Notes: a model not told the origin generated them from the sequence alone. DNA of 64,000 nucleotides from Marisa cornuarietis (GCA_004794655.1 SMMW01000606.1:252501-316500), one strand, 5' to 3'. Positions 49,701 to 60,800 are shown, numbered from the stretch's first letter. Translations and numbers: made by a program.

Positions 49701-49892
49701 CAAGCTTGTGTCGTAAGCATCAGTGAAGACGGATATGAGATCTAATTGTTAGTTTGTGAAAAGATACTCCCCTGAGACTGTCTGTGGTCATGTGTTGCAG
49801 GCAGTGGGGAGAAAGTGACAGGGGAAAAGCTAAGCAGTGAAGATGAGGAAGAGGGCATCTTGGCCAAAATTAAACGAAAACTTTTTGGCTAA
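40747..49892 (+). CDS. DNAJA3: DnaJ homolog A3, mitochondrial (Tid1), isoform A
   Basis: Mitochondrial Hsp40 co-chaperone of mortalin/HSPA9, homologous to Drosophila l(2)tid. Exons: 40747-40906, 41480-41622, 41892-41975, 43423-43531, 45174-45316, 45564-45716, 46700-46847, 46998-47062, 48052-48180, 48606-48721, 48979-49076, 49801-49892. Total 1440 nt (479 aa; human 480). The first ATG gives a basic, Asp/Glu-poor N-terminus suited to mitochondrial import. The J domain ([13 protein letters not shown]...) contains the HPD motif (QYHPDMN). A Gly/Phe-rich segment follows (GRGGFQQGF). There are four CxxC zinc motifs: CPKC, CHQC, CRAC and CTEC; the final Gly of the CxxCxGxG pattern is missing in the first and third. 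The substrate-binding domain has [34 protein letters not shown] and [11 protein letters not shown]. The last exon ends [17 protein letters not shown], like human EDEEGFLSKLKK. Introns 3, 4 and 8 hold transposon remains. Confidence 0.95.
42295..42640. mobile_element. hAT/Charlie-like fragment
   Basis: It starts CAGGGGTGGGAAAACAG, then AGGGCGA, GGCAATACAAAATTATC and GTATTTGATCAAGCTG. This succession resembles the ends of hAT/Charlie-type elements. No matching right terminus or target duplication is evident, so the boundary at 42640 is approximate. It lies in DNAJA3 intron 3. Confidence 0.5.
43071..43262 (+). mobile_element. LINE (L2/CR1-like) reverse-transcriptase C-terminus, decayed
   Basis: An open stretch reads [20 protein letters not shown], then [10 protein letters not shown] and FKKYFYLGF. 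It resembles the C-terminal tail of CR1/L2-type LINE ORF2 (FG.R.FS..APKLWN.LP......S...FK..LKT.LFKKY). Changes in the APKLWN core show decay. It is in DNAJA3 intron 3, same orientation as the gene. Confidence 0.6.
43869..44176 (+). pseudogene. truncated YqaJ/SWIM-like transposon protein
   Basis: Two overlapping frames together read a short basic start ([16 protein letters not shown]), then, in the next frame, [34 protein letters not shown] and a CEC pair near the end. In eukaryotic transposon YqaJ proteins, a GHV...V..FIKC.V..SM....Y segment precedes a SWIM-type CxC...CxH. Here only the CxC survives before a stop. A frameshift or unrecognised intron separates the two parts. No nuclease domain remains. 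Confidence 0.5.
44353..44735 (-). pseudogene. THAP zinc-finger fragment of transposon transposase
   Basis: Continuous minus-strand frame beginning near [10 protein letters not shown], then [15 protein letters not shown] and SKVCGRHF. This gives the C..C...CxxH metal ligands and the WLQAIRR and CGRHF signatures of a THAP DNA-binding domain; [11 protein letters not shown] and a short tail follow before a stop. No ATG lies in frame ahead of the first cysteine, so the start was on a missing or spliced exon. No DDE catalytic domain is present. Confidence 0.65.
46440..46530 (+). mobile_element. LINE 3' end (GTAAAGCACATTGAG type)
   Basis: GTAAAGCACATTGAGTATAC, CCATGGAGAAATGTGCTGTC and TGCATCGTTATTATT form a typical CR1/L2-like LINE 3' end leading into a trinucleotide tail. 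It lies in DNAJA3 intron 6. The several hundred bases upstream are non-coding and may be more of the same element, but I cannot read a protein there. Confidence 0.5.
47640..47995 (+). mobile_element. CR1/L2-like LINE 3' end with (ATC)n tail
   Basis: A reading frame with [19 protein letters not shown], then [18 protein letters not shown] and a stop: the classic C-terminus of CR1/L2-type LINE ORF2. It is followed by a T-rich 3' UTR, GCTGCGCAATGAGCATTCTT, ATACCTGCGCATTACAAATG and (ATC)n. The coding part is well preserved, so this insertion is younger than its neighbours. It lies in DNAJA3 intron 8. A second copy of its 3' UTR is at 34382-34488. Confidence 0.8.
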
Positions 49893-49977
49893 TCTTTGTC
49901 TAGCTCAGGCCAGCACACACAAACACTTGCTGCTCACAGTATGTAACAACACCTTTTTAGAACGTCACCAATTTTCA

Positions 49978-49983
49978 AATAAA
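49978..49983 (+). promoter_or_regulatory. poly(A) signal for DNAJA3 isoform A
   Basis: AATAAA, 85 bases after the proximal stop codon at 49892. Its position supports a short transcript ending between the two alternative last exons. Confidence 0.55.
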
Positions 49984-50432
49984 AGAATATGAGTATAAGC
50001 ATTGTTAGTAGATTAGATCATAGAATAGGCTTAAGAGCTAAATTTTTGTTAAATTTAAATAGTGATAGCTGTGAATGTCCAAATGTTTGATAATTGATTT
50101 GCATGAAGAAATGTTGCCTTTGAATTGATCATGTTTTGGTAGTAAGAAGTGTGGTTTGCAATTTGGTTTTCTTTTGATAGTTTGCTTGCATTTGATAATG
50201 TATTTCAAAATGTATGTTTGGCATAAATACTGTTAGCAGTCTTGTTGGCAATCATGCAGATTTTGTGTGTGTGAGAGAGAGGTACATATTATTGAGGCAG
50301 CAAGGGTGGATGGGGGGATAATAAAAAATGTTGCCATGCTACTTTTGGAATATGTGACTATTTTCACTGTTTTTAGCTTTCCTGCAAATACACATATCTA
50401 TATGCAGTCATATCCGGATGTTTTCTGTCCAG

Positions 50433-50602
50433 GACGGCGTGTGATAGACGATGAATATGGTTATGTGGAGCAGATAAGGAAGGCATTCATGCAGAACTCA
50501 TCTTCATCCAATCCAAAAGACAAAAACAGTGTAGATAATTCTGAGACTGATGATCATATGAGGTCACACAGTGCAGAAGCCAACAAGACAAGATCCAGTT
50601 GA
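50433..50602 (+). CDS. DNAJA3: DNAJA3 alternative last exon (isoform B C-terminus)
   Basis: It is preceded by TTTTCTGTCCAG and opens in the phase left by exon 48979-49076 (one base carried over). Splicing exon 11 directly to it would replace the KIKRKLFG tail with GRRVIDDEYGYVEQIRKAF followed by a Ser/Asn/Lys-rich, charged tail ending in TRSS, for a protein of 505 aa. Human and fly Tid1 are also known to make isoforms differing at the C-terminus. The frame, acceptor and a downstream AATAAA (50941) support it; no transcript is available here. Confidence 0.6.
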
Positions 50603-50940
50603 TATAACAAATGGCATAAAACAGCTTGGGAATAAGTGTTATGGGAAGGCTTTATTAATTGTATTTTTTTTTAATAAGGTCATAGTACATCTTTGTAAAA
50701 CACTTATTTGATACAGCATTTATCATGCAAGATTTAGGCTGGTGATATTTTCTATAAATAGGAATAGAATAACCCAGCAAACATCAGTGAGAGACCATTA
50801 ATTCATGTGATCATTCAAGATTTTACGTGTACAGGAGAGTATGTGAATGTAAGAACGTGTGGTTTTATGAATCAGTGCTGGAACATCTGTTGTTGTGGAT
50901 ACATTGGTTTCTTGTACAGCACATTGCTTGTAAGGCTTGA

Positions 50941-50946
50941 AATAAA
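50941..50946 (+). promoter_or_regulatory. poly(A) signal for DNAJA3 isoform B
   Basis: AATAAA in GGCTTGAAATAAATAGC, about 340 bases after the distal stop codon. Confidence 0.45.
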
Positions 50947-51147
50947 TAGCAAAATACATCTAGAATCTTTGGATGCAAATTTCAGAATTGGCATGATTTT
51001 TTTTTTTTTAAACTTCGGAGGTTGATTTTATTTTTCTACAGTCATTTCCATTTTCTTTATTTTTCACTGTTCTCACGCTAAAGCAGATGTCAGGATTACA
51101 TGCAAGTGAGGTTTTACTTGGCATAGAGACAGTTGTTCCATGCTGGA

Positions 51148-51332
51148 AAAAGGTGGTCTGGTAGTGCAGTAGTTAGTGCTTGTCACCAATACAGTGAAGG
51201 TTGGCTGTCCTGGGTTCAGCTCTTGTCTCGGACATGCTGTTCTTTCTCTGCATTTGGCATCTGTTTATAGGGCTGGCTGTCTTGCGTGATATAGCTTTAG
51301 ATGGTGGCTTGGCGTAAAACACCAAACTTCCC
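51148..51332 (+). mobile_element. tRNA-derived SINE with LINE-like tail
   Basis: The head resembles a tRNA, with an A-box-like TGGTAGTGCAGTAGTTAGTGC and a B-box-like GGGTTCAGCTC. The body contains TATAGGGCTGG. The 3' part, GCGTGATATAGCTTTAG, then TGGCGTAAAACACCAAAC, matches the 3' end of the Jockey-like LINE at 30868 over about 42 positions (roughly 80% by eye). Such tail sharing is how LINEs mobilise SINEs. Confidence 0.7.
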
Positions 51333-52771
51333 CTCCCTCCTCCATGCTGGAAAGGCTGAACTAATAATATATGTTGGGCAAATAAATGAGAAAGTGATGG
51401 GGCAAGGAACTGTGTTATATCAAAATTGTTGAACATGATTAATGAGATGGAACTGCACAATATATGTATGCTAAAAACTGGATGGATCAAATTTCAGATT
51501 TATTGCAGATCTCACAATTTATGTGTAAAAAAATGAAATAATAAAGGTTTAGTTAATCAGTTGTTTTTGTGAGATGTTAATTTAGTGAGCTAATAGTATT
51601 TCATTTCGTAGTTATTCTGGTTCAGGAGGCATAGCATCTATACTGGAGCCATTTTTCATTATCACAAATTTTAAAATTCCATTTTTTCATTTTATGGATT
51701 AAATTAGACTGTTGCAGTTTCACAAAGATAATCTGGAAATAATGCACGTTTTTTGTGAAGCTTTGCTTCCCATTTTAGATCATCCCCCCCCACACCCTAG
51801 ATACTTTGCATATGGGAAATACAGCATATGCTACGAAGTTTTTATTTTATCTGTAAGGTCCTGATGGTGATGAAGTGGCTGACCTTCTGGTATGATGCGA
51901 TTTACTTGAGGTTTACAATATTTGTAGACATAACATTATTGCCTAAGTGAGAGCAATGTTTGAGATGTGCTGAGTTACGGATGCATATGTCAATATGGAA
52001 GTTCCTGGGTGCTATGTGTTCTCACTAGCACAGCATTTGTTGCCCTCAAATTGTATATTTCTCTGGTGATAAATATCTCTGGCAATGAAAAGGATAGGTA
52101 CATGTGCCTGACGAAATTTCGTGTGAAAATAAATACAAGCATTTCAAACTGCCCTGCTTATTCATGAATGTGCAATGGTAACATTTAAAAACCTTTACTC
52201 AGCATACAAATAAAATATAACACAGTATAAAATGATTTTAAAAAATATTTTTATTGGAGAAATAGACATTTATTAGTATAAATGTGCCTGGCTTGTTTAT
52301 ATTGGCAAAGCATATGCACACAAAACTGATATTTTTCCCATCGATTCAGAAAGTATACACATTAGAAAGAATTTTTTATTTTTGCATTCCATACAGGCAA
52401 CCAGTTTAGCAACAATGTTTTTATGCTTTTATTAGGACACCAGCAGATTCTTAAGAGAAAACTTGCAGATAGCAGTTTCTGTGCAAACTCCAACTATTCC
52501 TTAGTATAAAAACAGCATTGATGACTGACAGTGCTAGTTGTATTTGACAGACGTAAGTGCACAAGGGATTACAAACAAGCAAGGAAAACAATTTTTAGGG
52601 AGTTCTAGAAGTCAGATTATTGCACTAAGCATGGAAATATTTGGTAACGTAGCTGTACAAGTATCACAGCCTAATGCACTTAACAGCATTTAATAAAGCA
52701 ACTTCAAGTGACCGAATGGTCAGCTCATCGTAAAGGTGGTGTTAAGATGCACTTGCTGAAAAGGGACGCAA

Positions 52772-52827
52772 CTACACAGTGGGATCCGGCTTGTCGAACC
52801 TCTTTCCAACCATTGCCTTCGTTCGTC
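52772..52827 (-). CDS. possible small terminal coding exon
   Basis: It is bounded by an acceptor (GACTGCAG at 52828-52835) and reads RTKAMVGKRFDKPDPTV before a stop at 52772. The end -PTV is compatible with a PDZ-binding tail. The polypyrimidine tract is weak, the peptide is short and I do not recognise the family. It could be chance. Confidence 0.2.
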
Positions 52828-53235
52828 CTGCAGTCTACAAACAAAGCTCGGTCAACATTAAGATCAGTTTTCTTTGTGTGATTTTCTCTTCACCTTCTGA
52901 CTGCTGCTCTAAGACAAAGCCTTGTTCGTTTTACTTCTGTCATTAACTTCATGTTGCTCTACAACGCCCAGGGGGATGAGTTAACAAGCGGTGCAAAGTG
53001 TAGTACCATGACATCTGATTCTGCTTTACAAGACTTGTAGAAGTACACATCTGACAGGTCAGATGATAGGAAGGTTTGAGTAGTGATGAGTTAAAAGAGC
53101 ATATCCCAACACAGAAGCCCCTTCTGTGGATTGTAGCATTTATTGCCAATAGCGTGACGGCAAAGCGTTTTTATTTGGAAAGAACGCGCACCTATCTTAT
53201 CAGCTGCTTGAAAACCAGTGAAGCAATGATATTCC

Positions 53236-53266
<31 letters not shown>

Positions 53267-53477
53267 TCTCTGCTGTTTTCATACTCTAATAATACACGTG
53301 ACGTACATGTGAGCATATTGGGATAAGCGTTGCATCGTGACGTAATATTCTTCCCAAATATAAAAGAATTTTATGAAACGGGTACCATTCGATGCAAAAG
53401 CGCAAAGTTTTGGCCATAGTCCATTCTAGAAACCACGCCGTGGCTTGGTCATCCGAGCACGCGCTCTCTTGGTGCGA

Positions 53478-53522
53478 ACGCGCGCGCGCGCGTACACACA
53501 CACACACACACACACATGCACA
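53478..53522. repeat. alternating CG/CA tract
   Basis: A (CG)n segment passes into (TA)(CA)n with no break in purine-pyrimidine alternation for about 45 bp. It resembles the tract at 2525. Confidence 0.9.
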
Positions 53523-54862
53523 ACACACAAAGGGAAGCGAGTTCTGTGAAATAGCATGGCGTCTTTTATGCAAAGAAGAGATGAAGGGATGGTGATGGAT
53601 GGTGAGCTGTGTTTAGTCACAAACTGGAAATGTCCATCGCGTTGTACCCTTATGGGTGACAGATGTGCAAACTTGCTACAGCTCAGATATTCATAAAACT
53701 ACGCCTAGCTTTACACCTCAAGTCGGTGACCATTGCCACATCCTGGTATTGAGGGACCGAAACCTTTGAGGGCTGCCCAATATGCTTGATGTGTTTCGTG
53801 TGCACTCTTGAATAATTGATAACCATATGAAAGGATACAATCAGTCCTTCGCGGCACCAAAGAATTATTGATTCTTTGAACTCTTAATTATTTTAACAAT
53901 ATAGATAGAAGTGTCAGAGTTTAGAAGAATAAGTTTAAAATTAGTTTGCCACTCCGAATTACGACAGATGTTTGTAGATAATTGTTAAACAGATTACTAC
54001 ACAAATTACCTTCTGTGCATTATTTGCAAATATTTATTTAAAAAAGTACATATCACTACACAAGTTACTGTAATATTCGGTTATTCTGTCATTGATTATC
54101 AGAATGAGATTTCTTTCTGCAGAGCTTGAAATATTTGGTTATAGGACCTGTACAGATCGCGAAATCTAGCCTTTTGTAATATTGTCTACCGAATATTGAA
54201 TTTTTTTAAAATGCCAGACTTCAACTTCTCTATGCTGTGTGCTAGACCTTCGTCCTGTATGTAAGCTGGTAATTGCCATTCCATCCAAGAATCGCAGCAT
54301 TCCAAGAAACACGTGCACATTGTTCTGGGGTTAACCCTTTCGATCGTAATTTCCGCTTGAAGAGCATTTTAGAGACACGCGCAGCACACTTTCTGATTTC
54401 AACATTTTTTAAGACATCAACGTGATAAGAAATAATGCTCCGAAAAACACACCAAAAAATAGTGGTATGATCCAGCAAAGATGAAATAAGCATATCACTC
54501 ATACATTCTATGTTACATAAAGTAATTTCGTTCGCAGGGAGAAAGCCTCTCCACCATTTGTAACTATCTCAGCGACCCCCACCCTAACCTGGTCCCACAG
54601 CACTTTTTTTTTTTGGTCATTGCCAAAGATTGGCCAAGCGCTCTATAGTCTGAGTCATCGTCAATAACCTTTCTACTGGCCTTCATCAGCTCCACCTCTT
54701 ACCAACTCAAAAGTTGTCACACAGAGTGTTCTGTTTTTAATAATATCCTCCGAAAAAACCTCCACAACAAAAAGACAATTTAAGAGAGGATAAACCTGCC
54801 TTGCATATGTTTTACACTGAGTCTCAAGCGCTATTATTAAGGCATCACACTTTGTAAAGTAG

Positions 54863-55509
54863 TTAATACAGAAGATCCATGGCGGAGGCAGCTGAAGGGC
54901 CGGGTAGCATCCCCATTTCCTGCCTCGTTGACATCTCTGTGTCTTCCTTGTCTCCTTTGCCATCAGCCACGTCAAGAATCTGCGAGAACAGCCGCAAAGT
55001 CTCCAGGGAGCTGAGGTGGCGCTCGTGGTCATCCCTTGCCGACGCGCCATGCCCTGCCCCAGCATGCGAGAACGAGGCTGCATGCCCCTCGAGAGCCCCT
55101 GTGGACCGCCCGGCTGTCTCCATGACGTGCTCGTACAGGCGGCGGCGCTGTTCCGTCGCGTGCAGGTCGATTTCAATGTTGCGCGTGACGATGGCCTGCG
55201 ACTTGCGCCAGACGTTGAACTCGAAGTCGATGGGTACGATGCGCTCGGCGATGACCTTGATGATGACGAAGGCTTTGCCCTGCTTGAGGACCAGCTCCAC
55301 GTTCTCGTTGATGGAGTCGAAGTTGGAGGTACCAGCGTTGCGCGCCCGCGAGCCGTCGGCGTGGACGAGGGCCACGTCTCCGTAGATCTCTTCGTTGTGA
55401 TGCTGGACGTCGATGTGCTGGCGGATGTCCTTGGAGTCGATGGACGCCAACTTGGACAGGAGCAGCGAGCTCAGGTTCTGCTTCCGCTTCGGCTTGGGGC
55501 TCAGCTGGA
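54863..55509 (-). CDS. GC-rich terminal exon of an unrecognised gene
   Basis: Open for 215 codons, including the stop, from acceptor TGTCTTGCAG at 55510 to a TAA at 54863. It carries two bases of a split codon at its 5' end, so upstream exons must exist to the right. It opens with a basic QLSPKPKRKQN, then SLLLSKLASIDSKD, GDVALVHADGSRARN, LVLKQGKAFVIIKVIAERI and IDFEFNVWRK. A His/Gly/Ala-rich stretch and an acidic tail ending MDLLY follow. The middle alternates hydrophobic and polar residues, suggesting β-strands. Codons are strongly GC-ending, unlike the other genes in the window. I see no transmembrane segment, cysteine pattern or known catalytic motif. I do not recognise the family and assign no function. 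Confidence 0.6.
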
Positions 55510-56061
55510 CTGCAAGACACAGAAAACGATACCAACAATGAGTGGTCGAATGAGGAACTTTTACACTGTTAACAGACTGTTGACTTGGGTCACGTGACCC
55601 AACAAGTCCCGCGGTGGCGCGATGGACCACCAGATCCGTGCCCGTTTACGCATTGCAGCGTGGGTACATTCCTACATTTTTTCAACATAAATTGTTTCTT
55701 ACAAATTTGTAATTTAAAGCGAAATGGACACGTGATTAGGCTGATTTACTATTGTGCATGCATACACCACAAACGGATGTGCCTGTGGTCCCGCGCCAAG
55801 TACTTGATCCACCTGAAACTTGTAAATAGGACTTAAGGAGGTAGAAAGCTGTCTACCCGTGGTTTAACCGACAAGCACACCCGTTCTAAAACTCGTCTGA
55901 AACTGATCGATAGACCATGGCTGATTCTGCTTGAATCCGAAGCCAGAAGGCGTCAGGCGATAGTGTCTCCGATTTTAGTAAAAAATTATCAAAAGTTTAG
56001 TTTAGGATGCGTATCCCCTCCCCCCCCCCTGTAGCAATGGGGTAAACTCAGAAATCAGCAT

Positions 56062-56199
56062 CAGTGGCGTAGGAAGATGCTAAGCTTTGAGGGGGCAAAC
56101 TCCATGCTGACAGTGAACGACGTTCACATTCTTGCCTCCTCAATATCGTTTTTTGAGGTGGCAACTGCCCCCCTTGCCCCCCTTACCCCTACGTCACTG
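56062..56199. mobile_element. MITE, CAGTGGCGTAGGAAG family, copy 2
   Basis: It starts CAGTGGCGTAGGAAGATGCT and ends CCCCTACGTCACTG. Internally it shares CAAACTCCATGCTGACAGTG and GACGTTCACATTCTTGCCTC with copy 1 at 5423. It is 138 bp, with diverged ends and no clear target duplication, so it is older than copy 1. Confidence 0.75.
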
Positions 56200-56604
56200 A
56201 ATAGTACATGTACTGCCTCAAATGCGAATTAATTTCCTGCCACTCCTTTCAACTACCCCTCACTCCGTTCGTCCTTCAAATTTAAGCCGACGTACATCAC
56301 CAGCACGTAAAAACAGTAATTTGAGCGGTGACCTCACGAAAATGTATGGATACGCCTAATTAGCATATGTTCGCGTGTGTGCTACTGGCTATAGCCTTAA
56401 CGATGAATTAAAGCCGTGTCCATATTCTTTCGTGACGTCAGGGTTGTGACCCTTGTGCATGACGATGCCTATCATCAGAACGGGAAATGATTAATCACTC
56501 AGACTTTGTGAGACATCTTTTGCTGAGATCAGAACAATATTAAAGAGATCACACCCTGAGGGTTTTCAAATATAATGTCTACTTACGCATCTAATAGAAA
56601 TCGC

Positions 56605-56695
56605 ATGAAATAATAATTAAATAATTATTATTTATAAAACGCACTTCCCAGTGTGAATGCCAGCTCTGTGCACTAGGCTCACAATGTACAGTGTT
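56605..56695 (-). mobile_element. degraded retroposon 3' end with AT-rich tail
   Basis: On the minus strand it runs from GTACATTGTGAGCC through ATTCACACTGGGAAGTGCG and TTTTATAAATAATAATTATT. The organisation resembles the tail at 16629-16705. It is weak and short. Confidence 0.3.
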
Positions 56696-56872
56696 TACAA
56701 AGAAGACGGGCTTCACCTAACGATGGATGTTGGTGAAACGCTTTCTTTTCATATATTTTGTAAAGTCTCTCCAAACCATTAAGAAATGAAACATAAATCT
56801 AAATAGGCCACTTCAAGAACAAGAATGTTAAAGTAACTTATACAAATTAAGAATATACATGATTAAAACTAC

Positions 56873-56877
<5 letters not shown>

Positions 56878-56931
<54 letters not shown>
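56878..56931. repeat. (CA)n microsatellite
   Basis: An uninterrupted CA run of about 54 bp. Confidence 0.95.
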
Positions 56932-56933
<2 letters not shown>

Positions 56934-57792
56934 GCACAGACAGTTTTGAACAAACATTGAACAAGAAAAGTCATCGAACCCATAAAACCCCTTACTAAAT
57001 AAGATATTTATTAATGGGAACCATTCAGTGCCTGTATTTGCAGGGAATGAGTGTACACTAGAAAAGTGGCTTCAGAACCGGTTTCAACTATAATGTACTG
57101 TACACTCCAAATGCTAACTGTTCCATTCTGAACAATTTTCTGTTACCAGTTCGGCTCCTTTTCATTCATGCTTGAATGACTTCTAGAGTGTCAAAAATGT
57201 CTTTATATGTCCAAATAAGGGCATAAATGATATAGATTTGAATTCATTTACATGCATACACATATTCAGAGGCCTATGTGCGGATTTTAAGACAGCATGC
57301 CTCGTAACATGTAGGCATGTAGAAGGTTGCTCCGTTTTGGTACAAAAAAAATGCACAGAAATGAAACGCAATTGATGAGGTTAGTGTATGGACAGGGTAT
57401 GGCTAGTTCTGGGTCAGTCAGTGCACACAAGAGATAACCACTTCCTGTACCAACCCTTCCTAGGAGGTGAGACTGGCATTTTGATGGTCAAATTTAAAGT
57501 ATTCTACAAATTGCCCAACAGGCGCAACGCCCAGTTGCATTGATGTATGCTGCGTGCTGGCCAAGCGGGTCTGAGAGTAAGTAGTTAACTGTCTTGTCAT
57601 TGTCAGGTCCCAGGCATGCGACTAGGTAAGCTAGAGGCTAGGTTTGTACCCTGGTTTCTGGTCAAACTGGTTGTGTTGTCAGGGCTCTGTCAATGTGTCC
57701 ATTGTTATGTTGGTTAGTGCATTCAATAGACATCAGTTTTTAGCCTCAGTTATGTCCTTGGTCAGTCCAGAAACATGGACGTAACCTTTCTT

Positions 57793-57794
<2 letters not shown>

Positions 57795-57827
<33 letters not shown>

Positions 57828-57829
57828 TA
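57795..57829. repeat. (TG)n(AG)n microsatellite
   Basis: TG repeats are followed directly by AG repeats. Confidence 0.9.
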
Positions 57830-60800
57830 GAGAAAGCTCGTTTCTCTTTAGCGTTCGCGCCTGTGAGTATATGTATATACGCGTGTCTTATGTGCAAAAT
57901 ATGGAAATAATTTGAATACCATAGACAGAAGTGTCTTGACAGCAAACAATATATTTAATCACAATATACTTTGTCATCTTTATAAAGTAATTAAAAGAAG
58001 AGGCTTGTTAGAATTAATAAATAAAAGAATACAGTACTCCAGCCCACCCTCCACACACACGCAAGAGAAAGATGGTGAGAAGAGGAGGGAATATTCCTCC
58101 CCCCCCCACCGGCTACTCCAGCAAGTAGCACAACGTGATTGCTAACTTCCTTGTACAGAGAATATTCTGTTCGTGTTTACAGAGAAGATGTCTCGTTGTG
58201 AGGTATGCAAAATACAGGCAGAAACCAGTTCTACTCGTTCATTCTAAAGAATGCGAAATATTTAATCGCTAAGTGGGACCTTTCCTCACTCTTAAGGGTT
58301 GGTGTAATGCGCTTCGCTTGCTATGGCGTCAGTTCTAAAGCAGGGCCTCTGTATTTCGTCAGGAAATATTCTATACAACCAGAAAGAAGGAGGGTTTCTA
58401 TTGAGACCACGGTACATATATCACATGTACAATGCGCTCGGGGGTGCAGCGGCCACAAAGGTGTAAGAGGAGCGATAGACGTGGGTGAGACACAAAGCAA
58501 ACATTTCTACAGGAACAGGGGTTGACACTGAGGCCGAAATCCTTCAGCATAAATGAAACGATGAATAGTCGACGTTCACGCGTGAAAAAAGAAGTAAGCC
58601 TTTATTTAAAAACCACACGCACGTGCACAATTCTGCGCAGGTACACAGACGCACGCGCAAACACACTTACACTATATTGCAGTGAAAGTAGTTTGAGACT
58701 TGAAGATTACCCCTCACCAAAGCGCCTACAACACATTTTAAAATCAAAGTCTGTAGGCCCTTGAACTCTTCTGACTTTTTGAACCTTTCTAGAGTCATTC
58801 CTACGACAGGATTAATCTTACTAAAGTGTGCAGGCTAACCTCAGTCAACTCAAAAGAAGACCTCCAGCACAATGACTTGCCTGCATCAACTTACGCATTA
58901 AAAAGACAAGTTTGCGTTGATCTAGGTTGAGGTAAATGTAACAAACGTATATTCGTCATCTGATACCTTTGACCTCGTTATGTCTTCGCACAAGACAAAA
59001 ACATTAATAATTCAACCAGTACTTCTACCACTGGTTTTTTTGTGGATGTAATTGAAAGCTGGCCTATAGGTATGTTCAATCATCGACCGATAAATCAGTT
59101 TGAGCACAGATATGTGTGGGCTGTGAGTGACTTTATCAATGGATCTTTTTCACTCTTTACATAAATAGTACGTTGCCTGTATCGCTGGTTGTCACTTCGC
59201 CGCGGACAATACAAGATAAGAAAAATACTGGAAGTAGGTGTGGCTAGACGTAAAGGGAACAGGGTGGAAGAAAATGTCAAAGCGGTTGGTTTTAATGCTT
59301 CGTCAGCAACCGAGAGACAAACTTTAAATAATGCTTGCATAACTACACGTGCTGAGGGAAAGTTAAGTGTTGCCATACCAAAGACTTTACGTAATAGACT
59401 GTCTTTGGCTGTACTGAGAGAGGGTCTTATAAAGATCAACACGAAGGAAGGATCGTTTTAAAGTGAATGTTACTTATTAACTGACAATACTAGCTTGTTC
59501 TGAAAACTGGTTTTGTGTAGCAGCCTGAACATTATTTGTGTGTTACCTGTTAGGTGCGGTTTAGCTAAGATGGAAGGTATCTTTCGGGCTTACATTTCTG
59601 GTTACAAGGTGCTGGGGTTCTGACTGTGCATACATAAACTATTAACCACAGGATCCGCAGATTAGACTACCCCACCCCCTCCTCTTCCCCGCCCAGCCAC
59701 ACGTACTAGTGGCACAGTAGGTCGTCCGCTTTTCTTGGTGAGCACACCTATGGAAGTAAACACCTTGCAAGGTGGTTAGTGAAAGTGTTACACCAGCTCG
59801 TCTTCTGCGCACACCCACTCTGAAGGACGAGGGAAGGGAGATGTTACAAGGTGAAAAAAAGGCGTCGCTACATGTTACTGACGTCCTAACGAGCTGGTTG
59901 TGCCAGTCCCTGTGACAAATGTCGGCAAGTAACAGGGGAGCATTGGGCGTATCTATTTTGGTGACCGATAAAAGAAGAGCAAGAGGTTTTATTTATTGCG
60001 TTGGTGTTCTTTGAGCACTGACTGTGCTAGGTCACACATTTTTCTGTAGTGTAACGGGTTGTTTTGCTCAGCAGCAATGACAGTATTCTTCCTACACGAC
60101 CATACGATTCAATAACATTTTATATGAACAGCATGACCGTTGCCAACTCTCCTCCCCCCCACCACCACCACCTCACCATCACACCGGTTTGCAGCAACTT
60201 TCTTGGGCGTTCCCCCCTACATTCTCCCAAGCATCTACATGTCTCAAGCAAGGCCTGCAATGATGTAGAGAAGCTGTTAGCCGCCCTGCGAGTCTGGGGA
60301 CATTTATTTCAATCGTCTGCGTGGTCAGACGGTTCACAAACGCTGCCTGTCATGACCTGGGAATGCGCTGTAAGGCCCTGCTCCCAGCCTCCTGTAGCCG
60401 CATTGCTGCTTCGCTACAGTTTGCAGAGCACACCGCTTTGCAAAGCCGGTTCTAGGGAGCGACCAGGGCAAATACTTAAAAAAAGAGAGAGAAAAAAATT
60501 TGAAAGCGATCTGGATGGAAAAGAAAGTGCTTCTTTTTTCTGTTATTTTGTAAGCGCTCACAGTACCAGCAGATCACACAAGCTGTTATGTTAGCTGCAA
60601 ACTTCTGAAGGACAGCTTGAGTAAAGGATTTATGCCCTAAACAACCTGCCACCCTGAGCTTATTTAAATATATAGTGATATAGTGCACACATATATATAT
60701 ATATAGAAAAAGAGAGAGTTGCATTTTAAAACCTAATTAGGCAAAGCGTCTGATGAGACCACTCAGGAGAAGTTTTCATGACTGAAATAGACTGAATAGA

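Larger units (their letters stand above)
51350..54860. other. intergenic, DNAJA3 to unrecognised exon
   Basis: The left part is probably downstream flank of DNAJA3. No gene is firmly supported. One small minus-strand exon candidate is listed at 52772-52827. A CG/CA tract lies at 53478, and an (AT)n/(TAA)n patch at about 53238-53268. Confidence 0.5.

Noticed and set aside
54673..55597. Long frames antisense to, and in other frames of, the 54863-55509 exon
   Set aside because: They are shadows produced by GC-rich codons. Only the minus-strand frame ending at 54863 has an acceptor and non-repetitive protein character.
57530..57660. tRNA-like or SINE-like segment
   Set aside because: It has a GGTTTGTACCC motif, but no convincing A-box spacing, cloverleaf or repeat tail.
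59189..59461. 90-codon plus-strand frame and its 115-codon antisense frame
   Set aside because: Basic, no domain, no splice or promoter context, both strands open.
60064..60594. 176-codon plus-strand frame
   Set aside because: Low-complexity Pro/His start and Lys/Arg-rich end, no recognisable domain and no ATG context or splice evidence.
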